Shown here: piece after piece, positions 12,927 through 23,986 of the stretch | Layout: the number at the start of each line of letters is the position of its first letter | Numbering within the stretch: position 1 is the stretch's first letter | Assembly (NCBI GenBank): GCA_036346275.1 | Contig: CM070723.1 | Coordinates: forward strand, 54,638,743-54,702,742 | DNA: 64,000 nt | From: Otatea glauca | Taxonomy: Eukaryota > Streptophyta > Magnoliopsida > Poales > Poaceae | Direction of reading: 5' to 3' | Translations under genes and position numbers: made by a program | Notes under the pieces: generated by a model | Told to the model about the DNA's origin: nothing | Database searches by the model: none | Seen by the model: the letters and a program-made list of their open reading frames with translations, nothing else

Positions 12927-15900
12927 TAATTAAAATAATATTTAATCAAAGTAAATCATGTGAAAAGAAGTCAGGGTAAAATAGTAAAAGAATTTTGTAA
13001 AAATCTATGAAAGTTATCCTGGATCAATATTTTTAATATGCCGACATCAGCACAGTGTCCACCTCCAGTAAAAATATCAATAATTTAATAGTTCATTTTA
13101 TAATTTTAAAAATTCAAAAACTGTGAAGGAATGAATTGAAAAATAGTAATGTCAGAATTATTAAAAATTAAATATTAATAAATAAAATCTTGAAATTGTA
13201 CAAAATATGTAGAATGCCATTTGAGACTCTCAAAAAAAGTTATATAAAATATAAACCTCATTTATGTTATAAATTAAATGAAAAACAGATTTGACAGAAT
13301 AGCTGCATTTTCAGAATTATTTAAAATTATAAATGCATCATAAAATGGTGAAAATTGTACAGGAGTCTTATAATTTCCTTGCCGACCTAGGGTAAAATTT
13401 TTATAAATTTTCGAGTTGGTTTGACTGATGAATTCTCCATTTCTATCCCGTTCTGTCCCGAGCCTTCGCCTGACTTCTTTTTCTCGGTCGCTAACTTGTG
13501 GGCCTGGCTTGTTAGTCAGTCAAGCCTGCCGACTCCCGCTGCCATCTGGCCCCCGCGTATCAGTGACTCATTCGCGTTCTTGTCCCCCTCGCTCTTTCCT
13601 CGCGCCGACGCAGCTCGCGCCCGCGCCCAACCGCCTCTCTCTCTCTCGCACCGAACAAACTTTGCACCATATAAAAGGGCCTCGCCCCGTCGTAGCCAGC
13701 CACTCTTTCTTCCCCGGTTGCCCAATTCTGCCGCATTTCCCTCTCTTCTTCCCCAGCGTCGGCAAAACCCGAAAAGGGGGAAAACCTCGCATTTCGCCGC
13801 CTCACTCGATTTCACCCCAAACCAGTTGAACCGAAGCCTCTTAGCATCATCGGGAACTCATCCCCGCCTTCAGTTTGGACCGTTCTTCTCCGACGAGCCG
13901 CCACGTCAAGCTTTTTCCTCCGCCGTCGTTGCGCATGGTGAGAGCTCTATTCTTTCAATCAATCTTCAAGGTTTTTGATGAGATCGAACCCTTGAGTCGT
14001 GCAGATGCTCGTAGAGGTGAGGGTAAGTCTCGGGATCGCCGCGGCGCGCCGCCACCATGGTCGCCGCCCCACACACGGTGGTGCGCCGTTGCAGAGCACC
14101 TCCGGCCTCCGCGAGACCACCCCTGAATGTGCATGGGCACCCTGAAGCCCGTGGTGGAGCCCATTTCGCCTCGGAGGGCCTCCTTCGCCGTCGGCGAGCT
14201 TTGCCCGTGGCCATCACCGCCCCTCGTCGGTGGAAACCCCTTTTCGGGCCATCTCCGGTCGCCGCGCCACCACCCCTGGGTGCGCAAGAGCACGGTGATG
14301 CTTGGAGTGGAACCAATTCTGTGCCTCCAGCCCTCCATCGTCGGCGGCGAGCTTGGTCGTCGCAGTCCCTACTCTGGGTCACCGCAAGCAGGCTCGAGCT
14401 GTCAGCTGCACGTGCCAAGCGCTGTGCTGCGTCACTACCAGGGGGCCCGGTCGGTCAGACTTGTGCAGAAGCGTGTCGCTGCCAAGCGGACCCTGCCTGT
14501 CAGTCACTCACGCCGCGTAGTCCGCACGGGCCAGCAGCGTCGATCGCACATTGCGTGAGCTGCCACGCTGTCTGTGCTCAAATTTATCAGCGCCTTGGCC
14601 CAGTGTAGCCCGAAAATTAAAGTGTGTTTTCCCTCGCGAAAGCATACTTTCCATTTTCGGCAGTTTTCTAATTTTCAGTATTTTTCAAAAAACCTAGAGT
14701 ATTCAAACTTGAATATCTTTTGAACTAACTGTTCAAATTTGATGAAATAAATTTCTAAATTCATATAAAATCATGTAGATTCAGAATATGAAAAAATATT
14801 TCAGAATTGAATTTTATTTTAATTTTTGAATTCAAATTTAAAGAAAGGATTAGAAATATGTCATACATGAAAATTTTGCAAATGATCAACAAATTTAGTA
14901 AAATAAATTTTTTTAGATTCCTTGTAACCTCAGAAACCTGAATATGTAAAAATAATTAGGGTTTGTTATAAGAAAAATTTGAGTTATTAAATATGTGGTA
15001 AAATAATGCAATAATGATTCAAATAGATTAAATCTTTAAATTGCAATTAAGAACAAATAATTCATGTAACCATTTCTGAATTTGTGAAGTTATTTTATTT
15101 GAATATTTCCATCTAATTTATTTTTGTCCCTATTGAAATTTGGTATTTGTTATATGTTGCCATACGACGTGTAGAACCCGACGAACCCGGTACATTCGAC
15201 GAACAGGAATTCGACGTCAAGGAAAATCAACAAGGCAAGCACCCCCTTTAATCATATTGATCCCAGTTTTATAAATATTTTCATTAAATGTTTTACTACA
15301 TACTTTATTTTTATTAAAGTCTACTATATTATGGGTAATGGTAGTTGTACCTGTAGCTACATAGAACTTCCTTGATAAGTATGAAATTGTAAACCTTGAT
15401 AACCCTAGAATAGCGTACAAACATTATTTGATATCAATTTGGGTTACTCACACATAGTATCTTGCTTAGCCATGCTCAAATGAACTTAAAATTTTGATAT
15501 AGTTAGAAATGTTGGATATGACACTTAATGGGTATGACCTTTCTTATGGTTGGTATTTTGGATGTAAAATGAAAATAAAACTATGGTTTAGATGCGGGCA
15601 ATTATTGGCAATAGCCGGGAGTACATGTCCTTGCACGTAGTGTAGGGGGAGTTTATTGCCCGTGTCGAGTTAAGGACCGAACTATGGGTTGTTTTCAAGC
15701 CAAGAATTATCATACAACCACAAGTGCTGGTATGGGACAGCTCTAACTTATTAAGTTATTTAAAACTAGCTTTGCACTTGGAAGGCCGAAGTAGTACGGA
15801 CTGTTTCTTAATGAATTGCTCGACGGGACGTCCACATTGAGGTGATCACGGATTAAACGTCTACCAATATAACGGTGTACGCCATACTGTGGGTAGTTCC

Positions 15901-16792
15901 ATCATTTCTATGCTCTGAGTTCTTACGCCACAGAATGGGTTTGTCGTCACCGTGCTGGTGCAAAGTCAGGATTAAATAATGTAACAGTTATAACATGACT
16001 CTCTGCAGCACACCAAAGGAAGTGTGCAAATATCGATTGCTCAAAGAATCAGTCATGTCTTGTGGGGGAAAGCTGTATACCTCTACAGAGAGTAAAACTA
16101 ATCAATTAGCCGCATCCGCGGTAATGGACACTTGGTAAAGTCATCACATAGTTAGCAGTTTTGTTTATTTTCATAAAATGTGGTTTCTACTGTGTGTTGG
16201 TGAACTCTAGTGTGTGTCAGTAGAACTGGTTTTGATTATGGTCATTTTACCCAGATTCGAATTTTTATTTACTCGCACTTACTTACTGTTGTTTTAATTA
16301 ATCTGCTTCTAAGAAAATTTTATTACAATTTATATTCTGTATTTACATTTCAAACTGGCTTTCTGCAAATTAACCTTAATAGCCTTCCATTGAAATGACC
16401 TGCATATATTTTAGGAATTGCAAAAGTCTTTCGAGACGTAAGTACTGAACTTGACTATGTTGATGTTTTTAGGTGAAGAATCAGATTACCCCGACGATTC
16501 ATACGTTGATGCAGAATACGGGGAATTTAACAATGAATTTTTCTAAGGATTTTCCCTTGTCAGTTGCCTGTGGAACAATGGGTTAAAAGGCATACTACAA
16601 GAAGTTGTCTCCACTGCAGTTTTACTTTTGGTATTGTAAAAATATTATGTAACTTACTTCCGCAGTGTAATAAAGTTTGTGTATGACTGTGATATCAATT
16701 TGTATTTGTGCGTACTAGCTACTGATACGACTAGTACTGTATGCACATGGTATCCATTTTTGGTATTTATTATCAAAAATGGGGGCCTTACA
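12927..16792 (+). mobile_element. Related, older LTR interrupted by the element to its left
   Basis: This block is a diverged relative of the 5-kb LTRs. It has the same order: AT-rich start, GC-rich section at 13400-14610, then a section from 15160 with the ACGTGTAGAACCCGACGA and CAAGGCAAGCACCCCC landmarks, ending GGGGGCCTTACA at 16792. Its left part is missing because the 1-12926 element inserted into it. No PBS follows 16792; instead the flank matches NB-ARC unit 3 at 56665, so this is a 3' LTR or, more likely, a solo LTR. The ORFs in its GC-rich part (13421-14608) are composition artefacts. Confidence 0.8.
15591..15666 (+). other. Conserved 76-nt three-stem structure in LTR (copy 3)
   Basis: Outer arms GATGCGGGCAAT and ATTGCCCGTGTC are identical to copy 1, although the surrounding LTR is clearly diverged. 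The GGC-AATA-GCC hairpin is intact. The second hairpin has one mismatch. Confidence 0.6.
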
Positions 16793-17909
16793 GGTTGGAA
16801 TTTGTATAGACATCCAAATGTTATTTCCTATTTTATTTCTATTTATCATTTTAGTTATTTATGGATTTACTTTAGAACTGATATGGAAATTGAATTACTA
16901 ATTTTTTTTATTCTTATATAAATTAATTTTTATTTTATTGGGCATGTTCTATTTCTTTTGATTTTCTAATTTTTATTTAATTATTATTCTGAGTTTTACT
17001 TATTTTTCTATGTTATTTTAGAAGTCTTATGGAAATGAGATTGCTGAATTTCCTTTTGTTTTCAGTCCGAATTAATGTTTTATGGATGTTACTTTCAAAG
17101 TCATACGGAAATCAAATTGCTAAATTTCCTTAATTTTTATTTTGAAATTTGGTTTTTTTCTTTTTTATATGGACTCTTTCTTTTAATCTGATCCGTTATA
17201 ACTTAGATATACTAGATGGGTGACTAGATCGTTTTGGTTAACTTGAGAGCTTTCTCAGAGTGTCCAACTAGTATAGGTATGTTCCGGACCAGGCTGGCAA
17301 GAATCAGCAAGAATTAGCGAGAATCAGGTTTTAGTCGGATTCTGATTCTATGTAGAGGGCAGCTTCTGATTGTGAGAGAAGCTGTCTAGAATCTTCCGTT
17401 CGGCAAACAATCAGTTTTTTTTAAGCAGAAGCTGTACAGAAACTGAAACGAAAGAGACCATAACAGATAGATAGACATACTTTTCCACTGTACACAACAA
17501 ATGACAACTGTACCCTTGTCTTCCGCAACGAGACAGCGACCGCTACTATTAAAAGCCCTATTGAAATGAAAAAAATTCAAACGAAACCGTTTTCATTCCC
17601 ACAGGAATATAAGGAAATTACCTCGTTCCAAAGTTATAACGGCTACCGGTTAAGAAAAGTAGAAAGGAGATAGCAACTACGTGGACTAAACCTTTGGGCT
17701 TTTGCTACTTAGCTACCGTGAAGACCGAGATGTATTACGTGTGGACCGTGTTCTCAAAAACCGAAATGTACCCTCTTCATTCATGTCCATTTCGCTAGTT
17801 TTCCAGTCAAAGAACAGGTGGTTGATAATCATGTATAAATAAAGAGTATTTCGCATCAGATACGTACGTAATTCCTATCACCTCTTCGCTTGGTGAGAGA
17901 GGTTTCCCA
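16793..17909 (+). promoter_or_regulatory. Upstream region of NB-ARC gene 1 (duplicated in units 2 and 3)
   Basis: This AT-rich sequence is shared with 45301-46326 and with 56665-57158 plus 61024-61429, so it belongs to the duplicated unit. The closest upstream part is the most conserved: CTACTATTAAAAGCC near 17541 (a possible TATA-like box), the CGAAACCGTTTTCATTCCCA tract, and TATAACGGCTACCGGTTAAG near 17633. A TATAAATA string at 17834 is unique to copy 1. No transcription start can be set from sequence alone. Confidence 0.5.
17278..17465. mobile_element. PIF/Harbinger-like MITE remnant
   Basis: About 185 bp rich in AGAATCAG, GATTCTGATTCT and AGAAGCTG motifs is present here but absent at the same place in unit 2 (near 45715). 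In unit 3 the same point holds a PIF-type sequence starting at 57159. The motifs resemble PIF/Harbinger termini, and I infer a shared ancestral insertion that later shrank here. Exact ends are uncertain. Confidence 0.4.
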
Positions 17910-19412
17910 ATGGAGGCGTTCATCGCTGGAATCGTAGGCGAACTTGCCAGCAGATCAGTCTCCTTCTTGATAGACAAGTACTTAAAGTCGCCGGCGCCGT
18001 CCAAGGAGGAGAGCCTGCGGGGACTACAGAGGATGCTGCTTCGGCTTCGCGTGACCGTCGAGGAGGCCGAGGGGAGGCACATCACAAGCCATGCCATGCT
18101 TCAACAACTGAACATGCTGAGACAAGAGATGTACAGAGGCTACCACGTGCTCGACACCTTCAGACGCCAAGCATATGAAGAAGAGATTGCCCAAGGTCAT
18201 GAAGTGAGTTACCACTTAGCCATGTATAAATTCAATCCTCCCGAGCGCATTTGTTTCTCTGCTGGTAGTAGACTTGGCACGGGAGAGTTAGAACAGGTTG
18301 TTGATAATCTAGGGGCCGTCATTACTGACATGATTGAGTTTGTTGTGCTTCTGAAGAACTACCCTATGATGCATCGCCAGCCATATAGCACCTATATGTT
18401 TATAGAAAAGTGCATGTTTGGCCGTCGAATGGAGACAGAACGGGTTGTCAACTTCTTGTTGCATATAGAACCTCCCGCTGCTGATAATCTAGGTGTCCTA
18501 CCGATCATTGGTCCAGGAAAAGTTGGGAAGAGCACACTTGTTGAGCATGTTTGCTACGACGAGAGGGTGCGCGATCACTTCTGTCGTATTATCTTTTTAA
18601 GTGACAGCAATTTTAGAGAAGCGAAATCCCTTAGGGATGGAGTGAGCAGACAGAGACATATCTCCTCAAATGAAGAAAGATTGCTGGTCGTAATTGAACT
18701 AGCTGGGGATGTTGACGAGGGTGCATTCAGAAGGTTATGCTCCGCATCTCAGAGTAGCCTTCCTCACGGAAGTAAAATCATAGTCACAAGTCGCTCGGAC
18801 AGGATCACGAAGTTTGGAACGTCGCAGGCTCTTCGTCTAGGATGTTTGTCGCGAGAAGCATACTGGTACTTCTTCAAGGTGCTTGCATTTGGAAGCTCAG
18901 ATCCCCAAGAGCAACCAAAACTAGCATCTCTAGCAATGCGGATGTTTGATTGGTATTTTGATCGAGAGATATATAAGGAGTTCACTGGACCTTTCATAGA
19001 TCTAAGCAACATGGCCTCCTTAGTTAGAGCTAGTGTTGACGAGAGGAACAAGCGAGGCCTTTTTGGACGAGTGAAGCTTAAGGTGACGAAAAATCAACTT
19101 GTACCAAGTAGAGGTCCAAGTGATTATGGGATGAAGAGCAAATCTATTTTGCTTCCGAGAAAAACTGAAACTACTCGGTATTGTGAGCTTTATGATCAAT
19201 GTCGAGTAGGGCTTTCTCATGAAGAGGCCCCCAAAATCACCATTCAAGATGTCTTCTCTGGAGATGCTGCATCTCATGGGAAATTCGAGTGTGTGTTGTG
19301 GAAATCTCAGTTACCGCCCTATTACAGCTACATATATAGCTGTGAGATTCGTGAGTTCAAGCATGTGACCACGGATGATCAGATCTGTAAGAAGAGGAAG
19401 GTTTTAAGTTAG
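17910..19412 (+). CDS. NB-ARC domain protein without LRRs (NLR-like), copy 1
   Basis: This intact single-exon frame of 500 aa resembles grass NLR-type resistance proteins. Residues 1-90 look like an Rx-N helical domain with MYRGYHVLDTF in the EDVID-motif region. Walker A is GPGKVGKST at 201-209. The kinase-2 position reads LLVVIEL (258-264) without the usual acidic pair. RNBS-B is SKIIVTSR (288-295), and an RNBS-C-like stretch with FFKVLAFG follows (308-328). I see no GLPL, no MHD and no LRR. The end carries CKKRKVLS, a possible nuclear signal. Typical CNLs exceed 850 aa, so this is a short class, perhaps a regulator or decoy (inference). The ATG at 17910 is chosen because it is conserved in all three copies and an upstream in-frame ATG is stopped here. 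Polyadenylation-like AATAAA lies at 19571. Confidence 0.88.
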   Translation: MEAFIAGIVGELASRSVSFLIDKYLKSPAPSKEESLRGLQRMLLRLRVTVEEAEGRHITSHAMLQQLNMLRQEMYRGYHVLDTFRRQAYEEEIAQGHEVSYHLAMYKFNPPERICFSAGSRLGTGELEQVVDNLGAVITDMIEFVVLLKNYPMMHRQPYSTYMFIEKCMFGRRMETERVVNFLLHIEPPAADNLGVLPIIGPGKVGKSTLVEHVCYDERVRDHFCRIIFLSDSNFREAKSLRDGVSRQRHISSNEERLLVVIELAGDVDEGAFRRLCSASQSSLPHGSKIIVTSRSDRITKFGTSQALRLGCLSREAYWYFFKVLAFGSSDPQEQPKLASLAMRMFDWYFDREIYKEFTGPFIDLSNMASLVRASVDERNKRGLFGRVKLKVTKNQLVPSRGPSDYGMKSKSILLPRKTETTRYCELYDQCRVGLSHEEAPKITIQDVFSGDAASHGKFECVLWKSQLPPYYSYIYSCEIREFKHVTTDDQICKKRKVLS

Positions 19413-19570
19413 TTAATTTGCTACGGTTAGATCTACATTTTCTGTACATATGTATATAAATCACTAATGTTGTGATGAACGTTGTCGTTGTTTATTCTTA
19501 ATAATGGAGAATGATATTGTACAATATATTTGAATTAATCTTCTTTCCTATATATGCTATTTGCTTGTGT

Positions 19571-19576
19571 AATAAA
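19571..19576 (+). terminator. Polyadenylation signal candidate for NB-ARC gene 1
   Basis: AATAAA lies 159 bp after the stop codon, in a 3' flank conserved with unit 3, where it is at 63155. Confidence 0.5.
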
Positions 19577-19631
19577 GAAAGACTTCTTTATATATGTACT
19601 CTTTGTTTACCTTCAAGTCTTCATTATATAA

Positions 19632-21445
19632 CTAGTATAGTGCCTGTGCTAACGCTACGACGGCTGTATACCCGCTTATCAATTAAATGAGAAGACAAGT
19701 ATGAATACAACACTTAATAATAAAAGAGAAATTTAGAATTTTAAATGAATTTAGAAAGAAAAACGGAACTAAATGGAGGTCGAATGGGCGAAAACGGGCT
19801 CCCAAAAGATTTTAAATCAAGAAAGAGAAAGAAATTTTTTTTTTGATTTTAGATTATTTTTTTTGCAATTTCCACAGAGAGCACAGCGTGCTCTCTGGGC
19901 TTGGCCAACAAGAGGAGGGAAGGCCGGGGTGGCCGGCGGTCGCAGGGTCGGCATCAAAGCGGCGAGATCGCCGCACCGCGCCGCAGGGAGGAGTCACGGC
20001 CATGTGAATTTCGCCGGGAAATATGACTATGATGGCTTAGGTTACCTCCAAAATCCGGCGATCTTTACAAGAGGGAGCACTTGGGGATTTACGCAATACG
20101 ATGGGGTGGAGGAGAGCTCGCCGACTTTTATAGCCCTGAAACAAGCATATTTATGGAAACCATAATTTGGGATCAAATCAGATTGGGAGGAAATTTTGGC
20201 AATAGAGCACGAAATTTGGGGAATTAACACCATAGATGGAAAGAGGAGATTTGGTGCGAGATTGATGGAGCTTTGGAGCTTCTTTTGCTTTAATGGAGGG
20301 AGGGAAGAGAAGAAGCTTCTGCAGTGCAGAAATGCACTAGAAGAAGCTACATGTGAGTTGCCTTCATTCTTTTTAAATATAGAAGGATTTTTGAAAAGAT
20401 AGCACATTAGGTTAAAAAATTCTAGAAAATTCTCAAAAAAACTTTCGATTATTTTGTACTTAATAAAATTATTTAAAAAAATTAAATTATAAATTTGTTA
20501 AGACATGTCGCCATGAGGTCGTGACCAAGAACTCGCAGCGTCGGCAAAGCCACCGATGGCGACAGTGGAGTCATTGCGGACTGCGTTCTCCGCACGCCGC
20601 CCCATCTCCTGTTTCCTTTTCCCAGCACATAATGTATGGTCCTTTCCTTTTTCAGGACGTTTGTTTCCTTTTCCTTGATTCCAAGACGTTTGTTTCCTTT
20701 TCCTTGTTGATGCTGGAGGTGAGGGAAGGTCTGTTGTGGGCCACAGGGATGATTTCGGAAAAATATGAAAAAATAAACTGCGCTCGCCGACCGCTGGATC
20801 CGCAAGGAAAAAAAGATAAAAATTAAACAGTGCTCACCGGCCGCTGGTTCCACGAGAAAAAATTGAAAAAAAATTAAGCAGTACTCACAGACCGTTGGTT
20901 CCTTAGATAAAAAAATAAAAACAAAAATTCAGCGTTCTCCATGCGTTGAAATTAGGCTCTATTGGGCTAGATCCGTAAAAAAGTCTCGAGAAGGGTCATA
21001 TACGAAAAAAAATACGATCACAATGCCAAGCCAATAAAAAATTCAAGTCTTGTTTCCTTGCATGCGGATCCTCCTTGTTTATTTCCTTGTTTGATTCACC
21101 CTCCTTCCAAATATGTAGTACGTACAATTTTGGCCAGTAAAAAATTCAAGTCTGGTTTCCTTGCATGCGGATCCTCCTTATTTATTTCATTGTTTGATTC
21201 GCTCTCCTTCCAAATATGTAGGTGGGGAGGTCATTTGTGGGCCACAGGATGATTAGACACACTAAATAATGGCCATCTGATGTGGCGAGTAAAACTAAGG
21301 AAAGATCTGAGACGTTCATTTTGATGAATGCAAGTTTCTGGGGACGTTTTGTTGGGTGCACGAACATTGGGCCATCTCTAATGAGGTGTATTATTTAGGG
21401 TGGACGTAGGAAAAATTGCTTAGGTGCATTATAAAGGGGTATAGA
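19632..21445 (-). mobile_element. Non-autonomous Helitron A (1814 bp)
   Basis: On the minus strand it starts TCTATACCCCTTTATAATGC and ends ACTATACTAG, flanked by host A and T, as Helitrons are. The matching site in unit 3 (63215-63222) is uninterrupted: TATATA joins directly to ATAAAGA. This confirms the precise insertion with no duplication. A decayed hairpin precedes CTAG. The interior has no Rep/helicase. On the minus strand a TATA box (GGCTATAAAAG, near 20133) with downstream exon-like sequence and a GTAACC donor-like site resembles a captured promoter. The ORF at 19773-20165 is not considered a gene. Confidence 0.85.
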
Positions 21446-21467
21446 TAAAGACCTCACGCCGGCGCAT

Positions 21468-23411
21468 TTAACAACTTGAGTGTCCTACCAATGCTAGTAT
21501 AGTGCCTGTTAACGCTACGACTCAAGAAAGACACCGCTTATCAATTAAATGAGAAGATAAGTATGAATACAACACTTAATAATAAAAGAGAAATTTAGAA
21601 TTTTAAATGAATTTATAAAGAAAAACGGAACTAAATGGAGGTCGAATGGACGAAAACGGGCTCCCAAAAGATTTTAAATCAAGAAAGAGAAAGAAAAAGA
21701 ATTTTCGATTTTAGATTATTTTGTTTGTAGCTTCCACAGAGAGCACAACAGGTTTCTAGGCTTGGCCAACATAAGGAGGAAAGGCCGGGGTGGCCGGCGG
21801 TCATAGTGGGTCGGCATCAGTGCGGCGAGATCGCCAGCACTGCGCCTCATGGGGAGGAGTTACGGTTGTGGTGAATTTCGTCGGGAAAGATGACGGTGAT
21901 GGCTTGGGTTACCTCCAAAATCCGGCGATCTTTACAAGTGGGAGCACTTGGGGATTTACGCAATGCGATGGGGTGGAGGAGAGCTCGCCGGCTTTTATAG
22001 CCCCAAAACAAGCATATTTATGGAAACCATAATTTGGAATCAAATCAGATTGAGAGGAAATTTTGGCAATAGAGCACGAAATTTGGGGAATTAACACCAT
22101 AGATGAAAAGAGGAGATTTGATGCGAGATTGATGGAGCTTTGGAGCTTCTTTCTTACTTTAATGGAGGGAGAGAAGAGAAGAAGCTTCTGCAGTCCTGGT
22201 GCAGACTAGAAGAAGCTACAGGTGAGTTGCCTTCATTTTTTTAAAATATAGAAGGATTTTTGAAAAGATAGCACATTAGGTTAAAAATTTCTAGAAAAAA
22301 TCTCAAAAAAACTTTCGATTATTTTGTACTTAATAAAATTATTTTCAAAAATTTAAATTATAAATTTGCCGAGAGCACGCGTGTCATGAGGTCGCTGACA
22401 AAGAACTCGCCGCGTTCAAAAAGCCACCGATGGCGACTATGGAGCCATTGCGGACTGCGTTCTCCGATCACGCCGCCCCATCTCCCGGTTTCTTTTTCCC
22501 ATCACGTAATGTATGGTCCTTTCCTTTTCAGACGCTTGTTTCCTTTTCCTTGATTCCAAGACGTTTGTTTCCTTTTCCTTGTTGATCTGGAGGTGAGGAA
22601 GTTCATTGTGGGCCACATGGATGATTTCGAAAAATATGGAAAAATAAAATGCGCCGCCGACCGGATCCGCAAGGAAAAAAGATAAAATTAAATAAAGTTT
22701 CTCGTCATTACCGGTTCCGCGAGAAAAATTAAAAACAATTAAGCAAAGACTCACGGACCATTGGTTCCTTAGATAAAAATAAAATAAAAATTCAGCGCTC
22801 TCGTGCACAAATTAGGCTTTATGGGGCTAGATCCATAAAAAGTCTCGAGAAGGGTCATATTCGAAAAATAACGATCACAATGTCGACAATAAAAATTCAA
22901 GTCTTGTTTCCTTGCATGCGGATCCTCCTGCTTATTTCCTTGTTTGATTCACCTCCTTCCAAATATGTAGTACGATAATTTTGGCCAAGAAAATTCAAGT
23001 CTGGTTTCCTTGCATACGGATCCTCCTTATTTATTTCCTTGTTTGATTCGCTCTCCTTCCAAATACGTAGGTGGGGAGATCATTGTGGGCCACTGGGATG
23101 ATTAGACACACTAAATAATGGCCATCGGATGTGGGTGAGTAAAACTGAGGAAAGATCTGAGACGTTCATTTTGATGAATGCAAGTTTCTTGGGACGTTCT
23201 GCTGGGTGCACGAACATTGGGTCATCTCTAATGAGGTGTATTATTTAGGGTGGACGTAGAAAAAATTGCTTAGGTACATTATAAAGTAGTATAGATTAAT
23301 AAAAGTTGGAAAGAGCATGTTCGCTTCAATGAAAGCGTGTGTAGTCAATTTTCTTATATTGTGTTTTTCTAGGGAGATTGATTTTAGACAAGAAAAACCA
23401 CGCACCCTAAG
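21468..23411 (+). pseudogene. NB-ARC P-loop fragment split by Helitron B
   Basis: Two pieces, 21468-21493 and 23296-23411, match the NB-ARC genes around the Walker A motif (AACTTGAGTGTCCTACC, then AAAGTTGGAAAGAG). The parallel fragment in unit 3 lies uninterrupted at 63234-63420. Small deletions and stop codons rule out function. The surviving residues are closer to gene copy 2 than to copies 1 and 3 (a Q in the VR.QFS stretch, and the TLRD region). It is a relic of a fourth NB-ARC copy in the duplicated unit. Confidence 0.75.
21494..23295 (-). mobile_element. Non-autonomous Helitron B (1802 bp)
   Basis: It is a close copy of Helitron A in the same orientation, ~90% alike by eye with many small deletions. 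On the minus strand it begins TCTATACTACTTTATAATG and ends ACTATACTAG. The 48 bp between A and B are host DNA that continues in unit 3, so this is a second insertion and not a tandem duplication of the element. The base after CTAG on the minus strand is C, not the expected T, suggesting a later mutation or a slightly shifted end. The TATA-like and exon-like segment is kept here too, at 21910-22010. Confidence 0.8.
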
Positions 23412-23648
23412 AGATCAAGTAGTAGTCAAAATCAATATATATAGCTCAAACAGTTTCAGATCAAAGTTTTATCAAGTTTCAATCTAAAAGTTTTATCAAG
23501 TTTCAATCTAAAAGTTTCAAGAAGCTTCAATAAGTTTCAACAGGTTTTCAAGTTTCATCAAAAAAACTATGCTTTCTCTCCCAATAGAAGTTGTACAAAT
23601 CTTGAAGCAAACGAAGAAGTAAGTAATCACCATCTACTCTTTATTCAT
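23412..23648 (+). repeat. Degenerate AGTTTCA-rich tract and truncated Mutator-like MITE
   Basis: From 23450 the sequence repeats forms of AAGTTTCATCAAGTTTCAA, as does 63430-63515 in unit 3. From about 23573 it matches the first half of the 144-bp MITE found whole at 45861-46004. The MITE is cut at 23648 by the LTR that starts at 23649. No gene is visible. Confidence 0.55.
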
Positions 23649-23986
23649 TGTAACATCCAGAAATCCAACAAAATTTGAATGCATGTATCCAAGTTACATT
23701 TTGACCTTAATTTGAAACTTTAACATTTACTGATTTTTTTGGAATTTTGCATTAAAAGAAAATGCTTTTTATTAGAGTAAATTGGTTTCAGATTTTCAAA
23801 ACCCTAAAAGTTTAATCATAACAAAATCTAGAGAAAATTTATTTCAATCCTAAATAATCCTCAGAGCACCGCCAAAATGGTTATAAATTTATGATTTTAT
23901 TTGAAGCCTCTAGAAAACCAAATACAACATTTCTTCAATAGCACAGAAGCAATAAATGGATTTTCAAAAATTCCTCATATTTGATT
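23649..23986 (+). mobile_element. Start of a plus-strand LTR, interrupted by a solo LTR
   Basis: TGTAACATCC at 23649 matches the start of the long-LTR family. After 338 bp it is interrupted by a minus-strand LTR with a perfect 5-bp target duplication. It should resume at 36471, but its 3' end was not found. Confidence 0.6.

Noticed and set aside
13421..14608. ORFs of 120-185 codons on both strands
   Set aside because: They sit in the GC-rich promoter part of an LTR, overlap one another and show no family motif.
19773..22032. Similar ORFs in Helitrons A and B ending in a shared ~50-residue segment
   Set aside because: They are conserved because the elements are copies. The upstream parts differ in frame, and the opposite strand looks like a promoter and exon.
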